From Microcaldota archaeon (GTDB taxonomy: Archaea; Micrarchaeota; Micrarchaeia; Anstonellales; Bilamarchaeaceae): a stretch of DNA of 35,674 nucleotides. Positions within the stretch are counted from its first letter, which is position 1; every line of letters starts with the position of its first letter. The notes below the pieces were generated by a model. That model saw only the letters and a program-made list of their open reading frames with translations. It ran no database searches and was not told the DNA's origin. Of the stretch, positions 18,905-27,934 are shown one piece after another. The stretch is taken from positions 1 to 35,674 of the forward strand of contig JAKQHW010000026.1 in assembly GCA_029557835.1 (NCBI GenBank), in the 5' to 3' direction. The translations under genes were made by a program, and so were the position numbers.

Positions 18905-19062
18905 CCCAGAAGAAACGTGGGGGAAGCTAATTCGCTCCCCACCCTCCTTCACTGCAATTCCCTGCAACGGGGCGTCGACCGAACCCCCCCATTTTGAGGG
19001 TTCATTCTGACCCTCCTTCACTTCGCTTGGCATCGCTTTGCATGTACTCCTTACGCATTTCT
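18905..19062 (-). repeat. Dispersed intergenic element, copy B
   Basis: AAACGTGGGGG...CCCCCCATTTTGAGggTTCATTCTGACCCTCCTTCACTTC...TACTCCTTACGC. Contains an internal 13-bp direct repeat accctccttcact at 18941 and 19010. Confidence 0.8.
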
Positions 19063-19740
19063 GATCAGTTTTACTATATTTTCTCTCCCGCGCTTTATCC
19101 TCTTCACGTATCCCTGCGCTTCCAATCCCGAAACCAGAAGGCTCATCTTCGCCTCCGTGCATTTCATTATCTCGCGCAATTCCTTCTGGTTCCTCATCCC
19201 CTCGCTGTTTCCCAGTATCTCCAGCACTTTTTTCTCTTCCTCATCCAGCTTTTTCTTTTCCAAATGAATTTTCTCCACCGCCCCCTCCAGCATTTTCCTT
19301 TTCATGAAGAAATACGCAAGCGCAACTACCGCAACACCCAAGGCCGCCCCCAAAAAAATTAAAGGCGCCAAATCGTGCTCCTGCTCCGGAATTTCCTCAT
19401 CCAACCCCGGCACATCAAAACCAACAACGGCCTCGAACTCGTCCGGTGCAAACAGCACGAAATCATAAGAGGCGCCGCCCTCCCCGAGCATTATCCGGTC
19501 TTCGGCGTATCCCCCCAGTTTCCCTTCCGGGTAATAGAACGCCTTCACAGTGTACTCCCCGGCGGGAATGTCCATCGCATATGTTCCGTCCGTTGAAAAT
19601 GCCTGGTAGGTGGAGGCCCCCTCCGCCTTCACCACAACCCCCTGCACAGCATCAAAGCTGTCCATGCTGTAGATGCTCCCGCTCAGGTTCGCGGCATGCA
19701 ATGCAGCAAGAAGCGCAAAAAGCGCCCAAAAGGCCCTCAT
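19051..19740 (-). CDS. Exported/TM protein with C-terminal cytoplasmic winged-helix domain
   Basis: Signal peptide, carboxypeptidase-regulatory-like beta domain (SIYSMDSFDAVQGVVVKAEG...IPAGEYTVKAFYYPEG), TM LAPLIFLGAALGVAVVALAYFFM, then wHTH (EEEKKVLEILGNSEGMRNQKELREIMKCTEAKMSLLVSGLEAQGYVKRIKRGRENIVKL). Confidence 0.75.
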   Translation of the reverse strand: MRAFWALFALLAALHAANLSGSIYSMDSFDAVQGVVVKAEGASTYQAFSTDGTYAMDIPAGEYTVKAFYYPEGKLGGYAEDRIMLGEGGASYDFVLFAPDEFEAVVGFDVPGLDEEIPEQEHDLAPLIFLGAALGVAVVALAYFFMKRKMLEGAVEKIHLEKKKLDEEEKKVLEILGNSEGMRNQKELREIMKCTEAKMSLLVSGLEAQGYVKRIKRGRENIVKLIRNA

Positions 19741-19759
19741 GAGTCCCTATTCGTAAAAA

Positions 19760-19790
19760 AGCTTTCATAAAGCTTTCGCGAAAGTTTCGA
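19760..19790. promoter_or_regulatory. Palindromic operator-like site between divergent genes
   Basis: agctttcataaagctttcgcgaaagtttcga: perfect 12-bp palindrome CTTTCGCGAAAG at 19773-19784 plus a direct repeat of AGCTTTC. Confidence 0.45.
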
Positions 19791-19828
19791 TTTAAATGCC
19801 CGGTTCGAAGCCGGTGCTGGTGATTTGC

Positions 19829-20797
19829 ATGAAAAAGGCGATTTGGGCGCTTGCCCTGTTCGGGCTGATGTTCGCGGCCGCAAACGGCGCGGGCGCATCC
19901 CAGGACGTGAGGCAAAGCGTATTGGAGATGAGGTATGCGCAGATGGAATGCAGGGCGAATTTCATGTATGCATCCATGGGCAGCGCAGAGGACGCTGGCG
20001 GAAACCTTTCCGGTGACCGGAGAAACATGGAATCGGCCATGACACATCTGAGGGCATATGCCGTTTCAGGAGACGGCGCTGGTTTCAACCAACATATGGC
20101 CCAGACGCAAAACGCGTTCTCGGTAGCGGTGCGCAACATACATGGCGCAAGGGCCGGGGCGCTGAATGCCGCGGGCTCATGCAACGGCGGCGATGGCGGG
20201 CAAGGCGGCCAGGGCCAGGGCGGTGCACCAGTGTCCATATCCCCGGGATGCCAGGCAAGGACCCAGCTTTTGAACCAGCTCCGCACACGGCACGATGCGG
20301 CAAACTCAGAATATGCCGAGTGCATGAAGTCTGCCGTAAGGGGCAGGGTAAGGGCGGAAGTTTCGGAATTCAAAGGATGGGCAGCAAGGAGCCGGACGGC
20401 TGTAAGCGGCATGGAATCCCGCGGCTATACGGTTGCAGGGCTGAACAGGATAATGAATCAGGCAGAGGCCGAGGCGGATGCGCTTGAAGCGGAAGCGAGT
20501 TCCGGCACGGATGCCGATGCCCTCCTTGAGAGAAGGCAGGGGCGCCTTGGAAAGATATTCTATCTCTGGGCCCAGTTTCAGCAGGAAAGGATCGGCCTCC
20601 TGCTCGACCGCTTCCAGGGGAGGACCAGCGGATACGAGACCGAGATTGCGGAGATAAGGGCGATACTCGCCAATGCCGCGAGCCTTGGAGATGATGAGGC
20701 CTACACCGCAGAAGAGGCGCAGGAGTCCAGGCGGCTTGTCGGAGTTGCCGCGCAGCAGTTCGGCGCGCTTGTCGGAGAAGCGAGGGGAGAGGAATGA
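19829..20797 (+). CDS. Secreted alpha-helical protein, unknown function
   Basis: Signal peptide MKKAIWALALFGLMFAAANGAGA from the ATG at 19829, Gly-rich linker (NGGDGGQGGQGQGG), helical remainder. Confidence 0.65.
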   Translation: MKKAIWALALFGLMFAAANGAGASQDVRQSVLEMRYAQMECRANFMYASMGSAEDAGGNLSGDRRNMESAMTHLRAYAVSGDGAGFNQHMAQTQNAFSVAVRNIHGARAGALNAAGSCNGGDGGQGGQGQGGAPVSISPGCQARTQLLNQLRTRHDAANSEYAECMKSAVRGRVRAEVSEFKGWAARSRTAVSGMESRGYTVAGLNRIMNQAEAEADALEAEASSGTDADALLERRQGRLGKIFYLWAQFQQERIGLLLDRFQGRTSGYETEIAEIRAILANAASLGDDEAYTAEEAQESRRLVGVAAQQFGALVGEARGEE

Positions 20798-21054
20798 AGG
20801 AAGGGCTTTTTGCGCTCCTTTCCGTTTCCTTTCTTCTGCTGGGATGTGCCGGTGGAGGCGCCGGGATAAGTTCCGGCGAAATCCCCCCTGACGAGATTGG
20901 TTTCGGCCTGGAGGATGACGGAACGTCCCTCCCACAGGCAGTCCCTTCAGGCACCGTCAGCTCCATGGACATCAGCGACGAGGACCTGGCCCTTGATGAC
21001 CTGTACATAGACCTTGGGGATGACAGCACGGCGCTTCCGGAGGCCGTAAGTTGA
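20794..21054 (+). CDS. Small acidic putative lipoprotein
   Basis: Start overlaps the upstream stop (ATGA). Signal ending LLLGCAGGG (lipobox-like), then an acidic tail. Confidence 0.6.
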   Translation: MKEGLFALLSVSFLLLGCAGGGAGISSGEIPPDEIGFGLEDDGTSLPQAVPSGTVSSMDISDEDLALDDLYIDLGDDSTALPEAVS

Positions 21055-21055
21055 G

Positions 21056-21451
21056 GTGAAGAAAATGATGAAGGAGTTCGAGTCCGGTGCAAATGCCGCG
21101 GAAGGCAGGAAACCCGTCCGCGCCAGCCCCCTGCTCGGGAACCAGAGGATGGCAAGGCTGGTCAGGGACCTCTTCAGCGAGGCCCGCAATGAGAGGGTTT
21201 TGGCTGCACGGGAGCTCAGGCACATCGCAGGCAAGGGCGGGGACATATCCGAGGCATTCCCCGCCGTCCTCGCCTCCCTCCGCCAAAGGGAGCGCGATGT
21301 TGCGGACAACCTCCTTTGGGCGGCCAGGTATGCGCACAGGAATGGCTTCGACATATCCAATATGCTCCCATCCATCGCCATTCTGCGCAATTCGGGGGAT
21401 GGAACCACCCGCGGGCTCGCAACAATAATCTGCGAAACCGCGGGAGGGTAA
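21056..21451 (+). CDS. Hypothetical helical (HEAT-like) protein
   Basis: 131-aa ORF one base after the lipoprotein gene. Helical repeats ARLVRDLFSEARNERVLAARELRHIAGKGG... / AFPAVLASLRQRERDVADNLLWAARYAHRNG. Confidence 0.5.
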   Translation: MKKMMKEFESGANAAEGRKPVRASPLLGNQRMARLVRDLFSEARNERVLAARELRHIAGKGGDISEAFPAVLASLRQRERDVADNLLWAARYAHRNGFDISNMLPSIAILRNSGDGTTRGLATIICETAGG

Positions 21452-21459
21452 CCCTTTCT

Positions 21460-22770
21460 TTATTTTTTCCCTGCCCCCAGCACTTCCGCCGCCCTTTCCA
21501 TTATTTCATGGGAGTTCGCGACAAGGATTTTCCTCCCCTCCATCAGCACCTTCCCGTCGCAGACCACCGTGTCCACGGCCGAAGGGAACGCCGAATACAC
21601 AATTTGGCTGACGGGCTCGTTCAGGGGTATGAACGCGAGATGGTTCGTGGAAAGCAAAAGCAGGTCCGCCTTCTTCCCCTTCGCGAGCTCCCCCGTATCC
21701 GAAAACCCGAGCGATTTCGCGCCCATGGATGTCCCCATTTTGAACGCTTCCCCATACCTCATCGCGTTCGGGTCGTGGTGGTACACCTTCTGCATCAGGC
21801 AGGCGAGCCTCATCTGCTCCATCATGCTGAAGTTATAATATGCCGCGACATCGGTCCCAAGCCCCACGGCTATCCCCATCTTTAGCATTTTGGGGATGCG
21901 GGCGGTACCGCTCGCAAGGAACATGTTCGAGCCCGGGCAGTGCGCAACCTTCACCTTCCTTTTTTTGAGAAGCTCGAGCTCCTTGTCCGTGCACCATATG
22001 CAATGCGCAAGCAGGGTCCTCTCATCCAGAAGCCCCAGCTTCTCGAAATGCCTCACAGGGCCGGTCCCATACATGTCCACGTCCCCCTTCCTCTCCAGCA
22101 CGTTCTCGTCCGTGTGCGTGCGGAAGAAAACCCCGTATTTCCTTGCCATCTCCCCCGCCCCGCATAGCAATTCATCCGTGCAGGTGAGCGCAAACCTGGG
22201 GGTGAGCGCATAATGCAGCCTCCCGTTCCCCTTCCCGTGCCATTTCCTCAGCAGTCTCTCGCTCTCCCTGAGCGCGAAATCCGTATCCTCCTCCTGCCCC
22301 GGGGGAGAGTTCCTGTCCATCAGCGTCTTCCCAATCATCCCCCTAAGCCCGAACCTCTCCGCTACCCTGAACGCCTCCTCAGTGTGCCTGACCGCGGTGA
22401 AGTCCGAAAAGGATGTGGTCCCACATCTTATCATCTGCAAATATGCGACCTCAGCGCAGGCCCTCGCCCTTTCCCTGTTCAGCCCCCCTTCCCACTTCCA
22501 TATGTATCTCTTGAGCCACCCGAGCAGCGTCATTCCCGGGGTCAGCCCTTTTGTAGCCACCTGGTAGGAGTGCATGTGCGCGTCCACAAAACCAGGGCAC
22601 ACTATCCTGTCCTCCCCGCCGATTGAATCCGAGAACTTGTGCCTTCGCCTCAGCTCGCTTCTTTTCCCCATGTCCACTATCCGGCCCCCCTCGACCGCCA
22701 CCGACCAGTTCTCCCTCGCCCCGCCGGGGGTTAGCACCCACTTTCCCCAAAATTCCCAGATTTTCCCCAT
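21460..22770 (-). CDS. Amidohydrolase-family deaminase (SAH/MTA/deoxyadenosine deaminase-like)
   Basis: CPGFVDAHMHSYQVATKGL, HTDENVLE, AHCIWCTDKELELLKKRKVKVAHCPGSNMFLASGTARIPKMLKMGIAVGLGTDVAAYYNFSMMEQMRLA. Confidence 0.92.
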   Translation of the reverse strand: MGKIWEFWGKWVLTPGGARENWSVAVEGGRIVDMGKRSELRRRHKFSDSIGGEDRIVCPGFVDAHMHSYQVATKGLTPGMTLLGWLKRYIWKWEGGLNRERARACAEVAYLQMIRCGTTSFSDFTAVRHTEEAFRVAERFGLRGMIGKTLMDRNSPPGQEEDTDFALRESERLLRKWHGKGNGRLHYALTPRFALTCTDELLCGAGEMARKYGVFFRTHTDENVLERKGDVDMYGTGPVRHFEKLGLLDERTLLAHCIWCTDKELELLKKRKVKVAHCPGSNMFLASGTARIPKMLKMGIAVGLGTDVAAYYNFSMMEQMRLACLMQKVYHHDPNAMRYGEAFKMGTSMGAKSLGFSDTGELAKGKKADLLLLSTNHLAFIPLNEPVSQIVYSAFPSAVDTVVCDGKVLMEGRKILVANSHEIMERAAEVLGAGKK

Positions 22771-22774
22771 TCCA

Positions 22775-23104
22775 TCACTTCCCCAGCACTGCAATGGCCG
22801 CCGCCACCCCGGCAAGCAGAAGCGCGAACATGTTCACGGGCCCGGGCATGTTCTGGAATATCAGGTAGTTCATCACAAGCGTTGCCAGTATCAGCACAGC
22901 CGTCCAGATTATGTGCGCGGTTATGAAACTGCTTTGAGCAGTCCCGTCGTGGTATCCCCAAGCGATGAAATACTGCGCAAGGAGGAGGATAGGCACCATC
23001 ATCGCAAAATTCCTTATGTTGAACTCGTTCTTTGAAAGCCATCCGTTGCCCAGCTGTATGCCCAGGGCTCCCACCAGCAGCATGATCACAAATATGTATT
23101 CCAT
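22775..23104 (-). CDS. Small four-TM membrane protein, unknown function
   Basis: 109-aa product from the ATG at 23104 (MEYIFVIMLLVGALGIQLG...). The longer track ORF start would run antisense into the CaCA gene. Confidence 0.6.
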   Translation of the reverse strand: MEYIFVIMLLVGALGIQLGNGWLSKNEFNIRNFAMMVPILLLAQYFIAWGYHDGTAQSSFITAHIIWTAVLILATLVMNYLIFQNMPGPVNMFALLLAGVAAAIAVLGK

Positions 23105-23186
23105 AACCCGTCCACCCCCTTTGGCGTCCGCCATGCAGCCGTTTCCAGCGCAACATTTTAATACCTCATTCCGGAAACCCATTGCA

Positions 23187-24179
23187 ATGATATTCGAGGC
23201 ATTGGTGCTAGTCGCCGCGCTCGCAATCCTTGCGAAATCCTCCGACCTTGTCAGCGACAAGTCCGTGGTGCTTGCGGAATATTTCCGCATCTCGCAGATG
23301 GCCATCGGGTTCATCCTCATCTCCGCCTCGACCTCCATACCGGAGCTTGCGGTCGCGGTGGTCTCGGCCTCGACCGGGCAGGGCGCCCTCTCTGCAGGGA
23401 ACGTTTTCGGAGCAAACGTCGCGGACATACTCTGGGTAGCGGGGATATGCGCGTTCGTATACGGCCTCAGGCTGAGCAGGAAGGACCTCGTCGATGTCGC
23501 CGCGGTAATACTCGCCACCACCGCGATAATGGTCTATTTCGTATATTCCGCGTTCGTGCTAGGCTCCCCGACCATCGACGGGACGGAGGGCGCGGTCCTG
23601 GTGCTGGCGTTTTTCGCATACGTCTTCTACGTTCTCAGGAAAAAGAAATTCGCGGACGGAGACGGCAACAAGGTGGCCCGGCGCGATGCGGCGCAGGCGT
23701 TCGCCATATTCTTTTTCGGCATAATCCTTGTGCTGGTGAGCTCAGGCTTCGTGGTGGACTATGCGGTCCGCATATCCGAGGCATCCGGCCTTTCAAGGAG
23801 CCTGATAGGGGGGACAATAATCGCGCTGGGCACAACCCTTCCAGAATTGTCCGTGGCAATCGCATCAATGCGCAAGGGCAGGCACGGGCTCGCGCTCGGC
23901 AACGTGCTAGGGAGCACGGTGATAAACATGACGCTCGTGCTGGGGGCGGGCGCATTGATAAACACGATAACGATAGGCGTCCCGGCCTCCTTCCTCACCA
24001 TACTCCTGTTCGCCATATTCTCAAACGTGCTCGTTTTCTATTTCTCGCTCACAAGAACGAAGATAGGCAGGGCCGCCGGCGCCTTCCTCCTCGCCCTCTA
24101 TTCCCTCTACATAGTCCTTCTCCTCTACTCGGAAAGCATGCCGCCCATAGCGCAAGGTTTTAATTCCCCGCCGCTGTAG
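23187..24179 (+). CDS. CaCA-family sodium/calcium exchanger-like protein
   Basis: Two alpha repeats: GFILISASTSIPELAVAVVSASTGQGALSAGNVFGANVADI and GGTIIALGTTLPELSVAIASMRKGRHGLALGNVLGSTVINM. Confidence 0.92.
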   Translation: MIFEALVLVAALAILAKSSDLVSDKSVVLAEYFRISQMAIGFILISASTSIPELAVAVVSASTGQGALSAGNVFGANVADILWVAGICAFVYGLRLSRKDLVDVAAVILATTAIMVYFVYSAFVLGSPTIDGTEGAVLVLAFFAYVFYVLRKKKFADGDGNKVARRDAAQAFAIFFFGIILVLVSSGFVVDYAVRISEASGLSRSLIGGTIIALGTTLPELSVAIASMRKGRHGLALGNVLGSTVINMTLVLGAGALINTITIGVPASFLTILLFAIFSNVLVFYFSLTRTKIGRAAGAFLLALYSLYIVLLLYSESMPPIAQGFNSPPL

Positions 24180-24189
24180 CCCTTCCGAG

Positions 24190-24582
24190 GTGTCACAAGT
24201 GGTTGAGAAAAAACTCAAGAGAGGGCTGCAGGCGCTGGTCGGCCCATGGGCGTACATTGCGGGCATGGTGATAACGGTTGTCGCGGGCTTCGTCTTCCCG
24301 TTCAACCTCATAACCCCGTCCGAGGCGACCATGACGGTGATAGGGGTGCTCTCGGCGCTCGGTATTGCGGTCGGCCTGCTCAACATCAGGGACATTGAAA
24401 AGACCAAGTTCCTGATAGGGGTGCTCACGCTCCTGGTTGCGGGCACGCAGATAACCCTGCTGACCTCCAACATCCAGTACCTTGGCAACCAGATACAAAG
24501 CGCAGTATTCTACCTGATGGCGTTCACGATACCGGCCGCCACGGTGGTTGCGATAAAGGTAATACACGAGGTCGCCTCGTAG
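24190..24582 (+). CDS. Small integral membrane protein, unknown function
   Basis: 130-aa ORF with about four TM helices, separated from the CaCA gene by a short gap. Confidence 0.6.
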   Translation: MSQVVEKKLKRGLQALVGPWAYIAGMVITVVAGFVFPFNLITPSEATMTVIGVLSALGIAVGLLNIRDIEKTKFLIGVLTLLVAGTQITLLTSNIQYLGNQIQSAVFYLMAFTIPAATVVAIKVIHEVAS

Positions 24583-24596
24583 GGTTTTGGTTTCCC

Positions 24597-25244
24597 ATGC
24601 GCATAGGGCGGATGCTCCTTCTTATGCAGAGGGAGTCTTCCAGGAGGGGGGCCCCCGTCCTTTCCGTCGAATCAGCGATTGGGAGGGGTCCCTTCGCCAT
24701 CCTCTCATTCACCGTCCTCTCCGCCCGCACCCGGGACGAAACGACAATAAGCGCCGGAAGGCGCCTCCTCTCCCGCGCGCCCACCCCGCATAAGCTCGCC
24801 CGCCTCACCCTCCCGCAAATCCAAAAGCTGATTTACCCTGTCGGATTCTACAAGACAAAGGCCAGGCACCTCCACTCCCTCTCCAGGACGCTCATCCGCA
24901 ATTTCAGAGGGGAGGTCCCCGGCGATTTCAAATCCCTCATCTCCCTCCCAGGGGTGGGGAGGAAGACCGCCAACATCGTGCTCGCCTCCGCCTTCGGGAA
25001 GCACACGATAGGCGTGGACACCCATGTGCACCGCATAAGCAACCGCCTGGGCCTGGTTAAAACAAAAACCCCTGGGAAAACTAATGATGCGCTGGACAGG
25101 CTAATCCCTGAAAAATACAAGAAAAAGCTGAACATGTCCATGGTTGCTTTCGGCCAGACCGTTTGCACACCTCTCCGCCCAAAATGCCGGGAGTGCCCGC
25201 TTTCCAAAACCTGCCCGAAAATAGGCGTTCATCCTAAAGCGTAA
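24597..25244 (+). CDS. nth: Endonuclease III-like DNA glycosylase/AP lyase
   Basis: HhH LPGVGRKTANIVLASAF, catalytic GVDTHVHRISNRLG, and FeS cluster Cx6Cx2Cx5C (CTPLRPKCRECPLSKTC). Confidence 0.95.
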   Translation: MRIGRMLLLMQRESSRRGAPVLSVESAIGRGPFAILSFTVLSARTRDETTISAGRRLLSRAPTPHKLARLTLPQIQKLIYPVGFYKTKARHLHSLSRTLIRNFRGEVPGDFKSLISLPGVGRKTANIVLASAFGKHTIGVDTHVHRISNRLGLVKTKTPGKTNDALDRLIPEKYKKKLNMSMVAFGQTVCTPLRPKCRECPLSKTCPKIGVHPKA

Positions 25245-26103
25245 ACGAGAACGCGCCGAAATCCCCCAGTTTCCCGGCAATCTCCCTTGCCTTCGCCGCA
25301 TCCGGGGCCAGGATAAGCACGCATCCCCCTCCGCCAGCCCCGGTTATCTTCGCGCCCAATGCCCCTTCCCCGAGCGCAATCCCCCTTATCTCCTCTATTT
25401 TTGGGGTTGAGAGCCCGAGCCTCGCCAGCAGCTCGTTGTTGTTGTCCATAACCCTCCCCAGCGCTTCCGCATCCCCTTTTCGGAGCGCCTCCAGCGCCTT
25501 CTCCACAAGCCAGCCCTCCGCCTCCTCCATCGCCCCGTATTCCTCCGGCTTCCCTTCCCTAAAAGACGAAACCATCTCCACCAGCTCCCGGGTCGGCCCC
25601 TTTTTTCCCGAGTTCGCTATCACAAAATGGAATTTCCCGCCCAGCGCGACCGCCTCCGGTCTTTCCCCCTTCCTGAAAAGGAGCGCCCCCCCGTGCGAGG
25701 CCAGCGCGTTGTCTATCCCCGAAGGATTCCCATGGAACACCTTCTCCCCTTCGAAGGCAATCTCAGCCGCCTCGGCATCCCCCATCCCCTTCCCGGCGGC
25801 CTTCCCTGCCGCGCGCGCAAGCGCCACGCAGTAGGATGCGCTCCACCCCACCCCCGCACCCGCGGGAAGCCCGCTTTCCACCCTGACCTCGAAATCCGCA
25901 TCCCCGGCAACCCTCTCCAATATCCTCCCTGTCGCCTCCTTCAGCAAATCCCCGCACTGGAATGAGAACGCAAGGGAGGGCGCCCTCCTCACCCTCACCA
26001 CCGTTTTCAGGGGTATCCCTATCCCTATCCCCCTCGCCCCGTGGACCACGAAATGCTCGCCTATGAGTATGGCCTTCCCATACCCCTCGCCCTCAAACCA
26101 CAT
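25234..26103 (-). CDS. mvk: Mevalonate kinase (GHMP kinase family)
   Basis: MWFEGEGYGKAILIGEHFVVHGARGIGIGIPLKT, LPAGAGVGWSASYCVALARA, NPSGIDNALASHGGALLF, KITGAGGGGCVLIL. Start at the ATG at 26103; the longer track start overlaps apgM. Confidence 0.92.
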   Translation of the reverse strand: MWFEGEGYGKAILIGEHFVVHGARGIGIGIPLKTVVRVRRAPSLAFSFQCGDLLKEATGRILERVAGDADFEVRVESGLPAGAGVGWSASYCVALARAAGKAAGKGMGDAEAAEIAFEGEKVFHGNPSGIDNALASHGGALLFRKGERPEAVALGGKFHFVIANSGKKGPTRELVEMVSSFREGKPEEYGAMEEAEGWLVEKALEALRKGDAEALGRVMDNNNELLARLGLSTPKIEEIRGIALGEGALGAKITGAGGGGCVLILAPDAAKAREIAGKLGDFGAFSFTL

Positions 26104-26155
26104 ATGGAGAAAAAGCCACCAAAAACTATTTAACTTTCCTCTTTTTACCCTTACC

Positions 26156-27367
26156 ATGGCCAAAGCTATCGTTCTGGTGATGGACGGCGTGGGTGACCTT
26201 CCCGACGCAAAGGGATACACCCCCCTCTCGGCAGCCCTGAAGCCCAACATGGACCGGCTCGCCGAAGAGGGTTCCACCGGGCTTTTCTCGTCCATCGGCA
26301 GGGGCATCGTCCCCGGAAGCGACACTTCCCACCTGAACATCCTGGGATACGAATATGAGAGATATTACCCGGGAAGGGGCCCGCTCGAGGCGCTGGGCGC
26401 AAAATTCCCCCTCAAGGACGGGGACATAGCGTTCCGGGCAAATCTCGCCACCGTGGACAACGGGAAGATATGGGACAGGCGCGCGGGAAGGATAACCACT
26501 GAGGAGGCCAGGGTTTTCGCGAAATACGTGCAAAAAATGCCCCTCGGCAACGGGGTGGAAGCCATCTTCCAGCCCACCGTGGAGCACCGCGGCATCCTCG
26601 TTTTGAGGGGCAAGAACCTGAGCCCCAGCATCACCCCGACCGACCCGCATGCCTCCTCTGTCCCGCTGCCGAAATCCCTCCCCCTGGACCCGAAGGACAA
26701 GGCCGCAAAGCGCACCGCCGAGTCCCTCAACAAATTCACGAAGATGTGCATGCAGAAGCTGGAAAAGGCCAGGGAAAACAGGGAGAGGAAGCGCCCTGTG
26801 AACGCAATAATCGCCCGCGGCGCCGGCACCTATTCCCAGATAGAGCCCATGTTCCAGCGCTTCGGCGTCCGTGGCGCCTGCATCGCGGGAGGGGCCCTTT
26901 ACCGGGGCGTCGCCGCATATGTGGGCATGGACATAATTGAGGTGAAGGGCGCGACAGGCACCTTCGAGACCGACCTGAAGGCAAAGGGGAAGGCCGCGCT
27001 CCAGGCCCTCTGGTCCCATGATTTCGTGTTCGTGCACGTGAAGGCCACGGACTCGTTTTCCCACGACGGCAAGTTCGACGAGAAGAAGAACTTCATAGCG
27101 AAGGTGGACAAGGAACTGATGCCCACACTCCTGCGCGGCAACTGCCACATAATCATCACCGGGGACCATTCCTCGCCCGTGAAAAGGCGCGCCCATTCCG
27201 GCGACCCCGCCCCATTGCTCATCTGGGGCCCGGACGTCCGCAGGGACCAGTCCAGGAAATTCGACGAGTTCGCATGTGGGGAGGGGAGCCTCGGGAATGT
27301 CAGGGGGACCGAACTATTCCACATAATGCTCAACCTAATCGAAAAGCAGAAGATGTGCGGGACGTAA
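26156..27367 (+). CDS. apgM: Archaeal-type 2,3-bisphosphoglycerate-independent phosphoglycerate mutase
   Basis: KAIVLVMDGVGDLP, GRGIVPGSDTSHLNILGYE, ATDSFSHDGKFDEKKNFIAKVD, ITGDHSSPVKRRAHSGDPAPLLI. Confidence 0.95.
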   Translation: MAKAIVLVMDGVGDLPDAKGYTPLSAALKPNMDRLAEEGSTGLFSSIGRGIVPGSDTSHLNILGYEYERYYPGRGPLEALGAKFPLKDGDIAFRANLATVDNGKIWDRRAGRITTEEARVFAKYVQKMPLGNGVEAIFQPTVEHRGILVLRGKNLSPSITPTDPHASSVPLPKSLPLDPKDKAAKRTAESLNKFTKMCMQKLEKARENRERKRPVNAIIARGAGTYSQIEPMFQRFGVRGACIAGGALYRGVAAYVGMDIIEVKGATGTFETDLKAKGKAALQALWSHDFVFVHVKATDSFSHDGKFDEKKNFIAKVDKELMPTLLRGNCHIIITGDHSSPVKRRAHSGDPAPLLIWGPDVRRDQSRKFDEFACGEGSLGNVRGTELFHIMLNLIEKQKMCGT

Positions 27368-27396
27368 TAAAGAAAGAAAATGGAAAATAAAGAAAT

Positions 27397-27933
27397 TCAG
27401 GAGACCTGGGCGATCCTTGAGATGACGTTCGCCTTTATCTGGTGCCTGACGGTCTGGTCTATATCGTTCGCGTAGTTGTACCAGACCACCATCTTGCCCC
27501 TGAATTCCTGGTTGGGCTGGCTTACAATCGGGTCCCCGCGCGAATCAACGCAGGGCACGCCCACCAATGTGATCGAGGCGCCGGCATTAAGCTGGTCCTG
27601 GACCTGGACGCTTGCTGGAGTAACCCTCCCGTGTGGGGGCACCTCGTTCCCAGGCGCGTTTGTGCACATTATCTCCTTGACCACTATGTTCTGCCCGGCC
27701 TGGTTCCACACCTTCACATTCATCTTCAGGTTCCCGTTGCCGTCCACATACAGCTGGGGCGGGGGCTCGTTGCATGTGAAGCCCGCCTGCTCGAAAAGGC
27801 AGATTTCCGGGGCCCTGAACGGGTTCAGGAATATGAGCGCGGCAATCACGAGCACAATCGCAAGTATCGCCCACCCATATGTCATCAGGTATTCCATGGC
27901 CGCTTGGCCTTTCAGGTTGCTCATCTCATACAC
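27397..27933 (-). CDS. Type IV prepilin-like protein with class III signal sequence
   Basis: MSNLKGQAAMEYLMTYGWAILAIVLVIAALIFL: KGQAAMEYL class III processing site followed directly by a hydrophobic helix. Confidence 0.85.
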   Translation of the reverse strand: MYEMSNLKGQAAMEYLMTYGWAILAIVLVIAALIFLNPFRAPEICLFEQAGFTCNEPPPQLYVDGNGNLKMNVKVWNQAGQNIVVKEIMCTNAPGNEVPPHGRVTPASVQVQDQLNAGASITLVGVPCVDSRGDPIVSQPNQEFRGKMVVWYNYANDIDQTVRHQIKANVISRIAQVS

Positions 27934-27934
27934 C

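Noticed and set aside
18890-19162. 90-aa minus ORF across element copy B
   Set aside because: Runs out of frame through the 3' end of the wHTH gene; frame not preserved between element copies.
22965-23186. N-terminal extension of the CaCA exchanger
   Set aside because: The extension is antisense to the small membrane protein; ATG at 23187 starts a normal first TM.
22775-23521. 248-aa version of the small membrane protein
   Set aside because: The first ~139 residues are antisense to the CaCA gene; start moved to the ATG at 23104.
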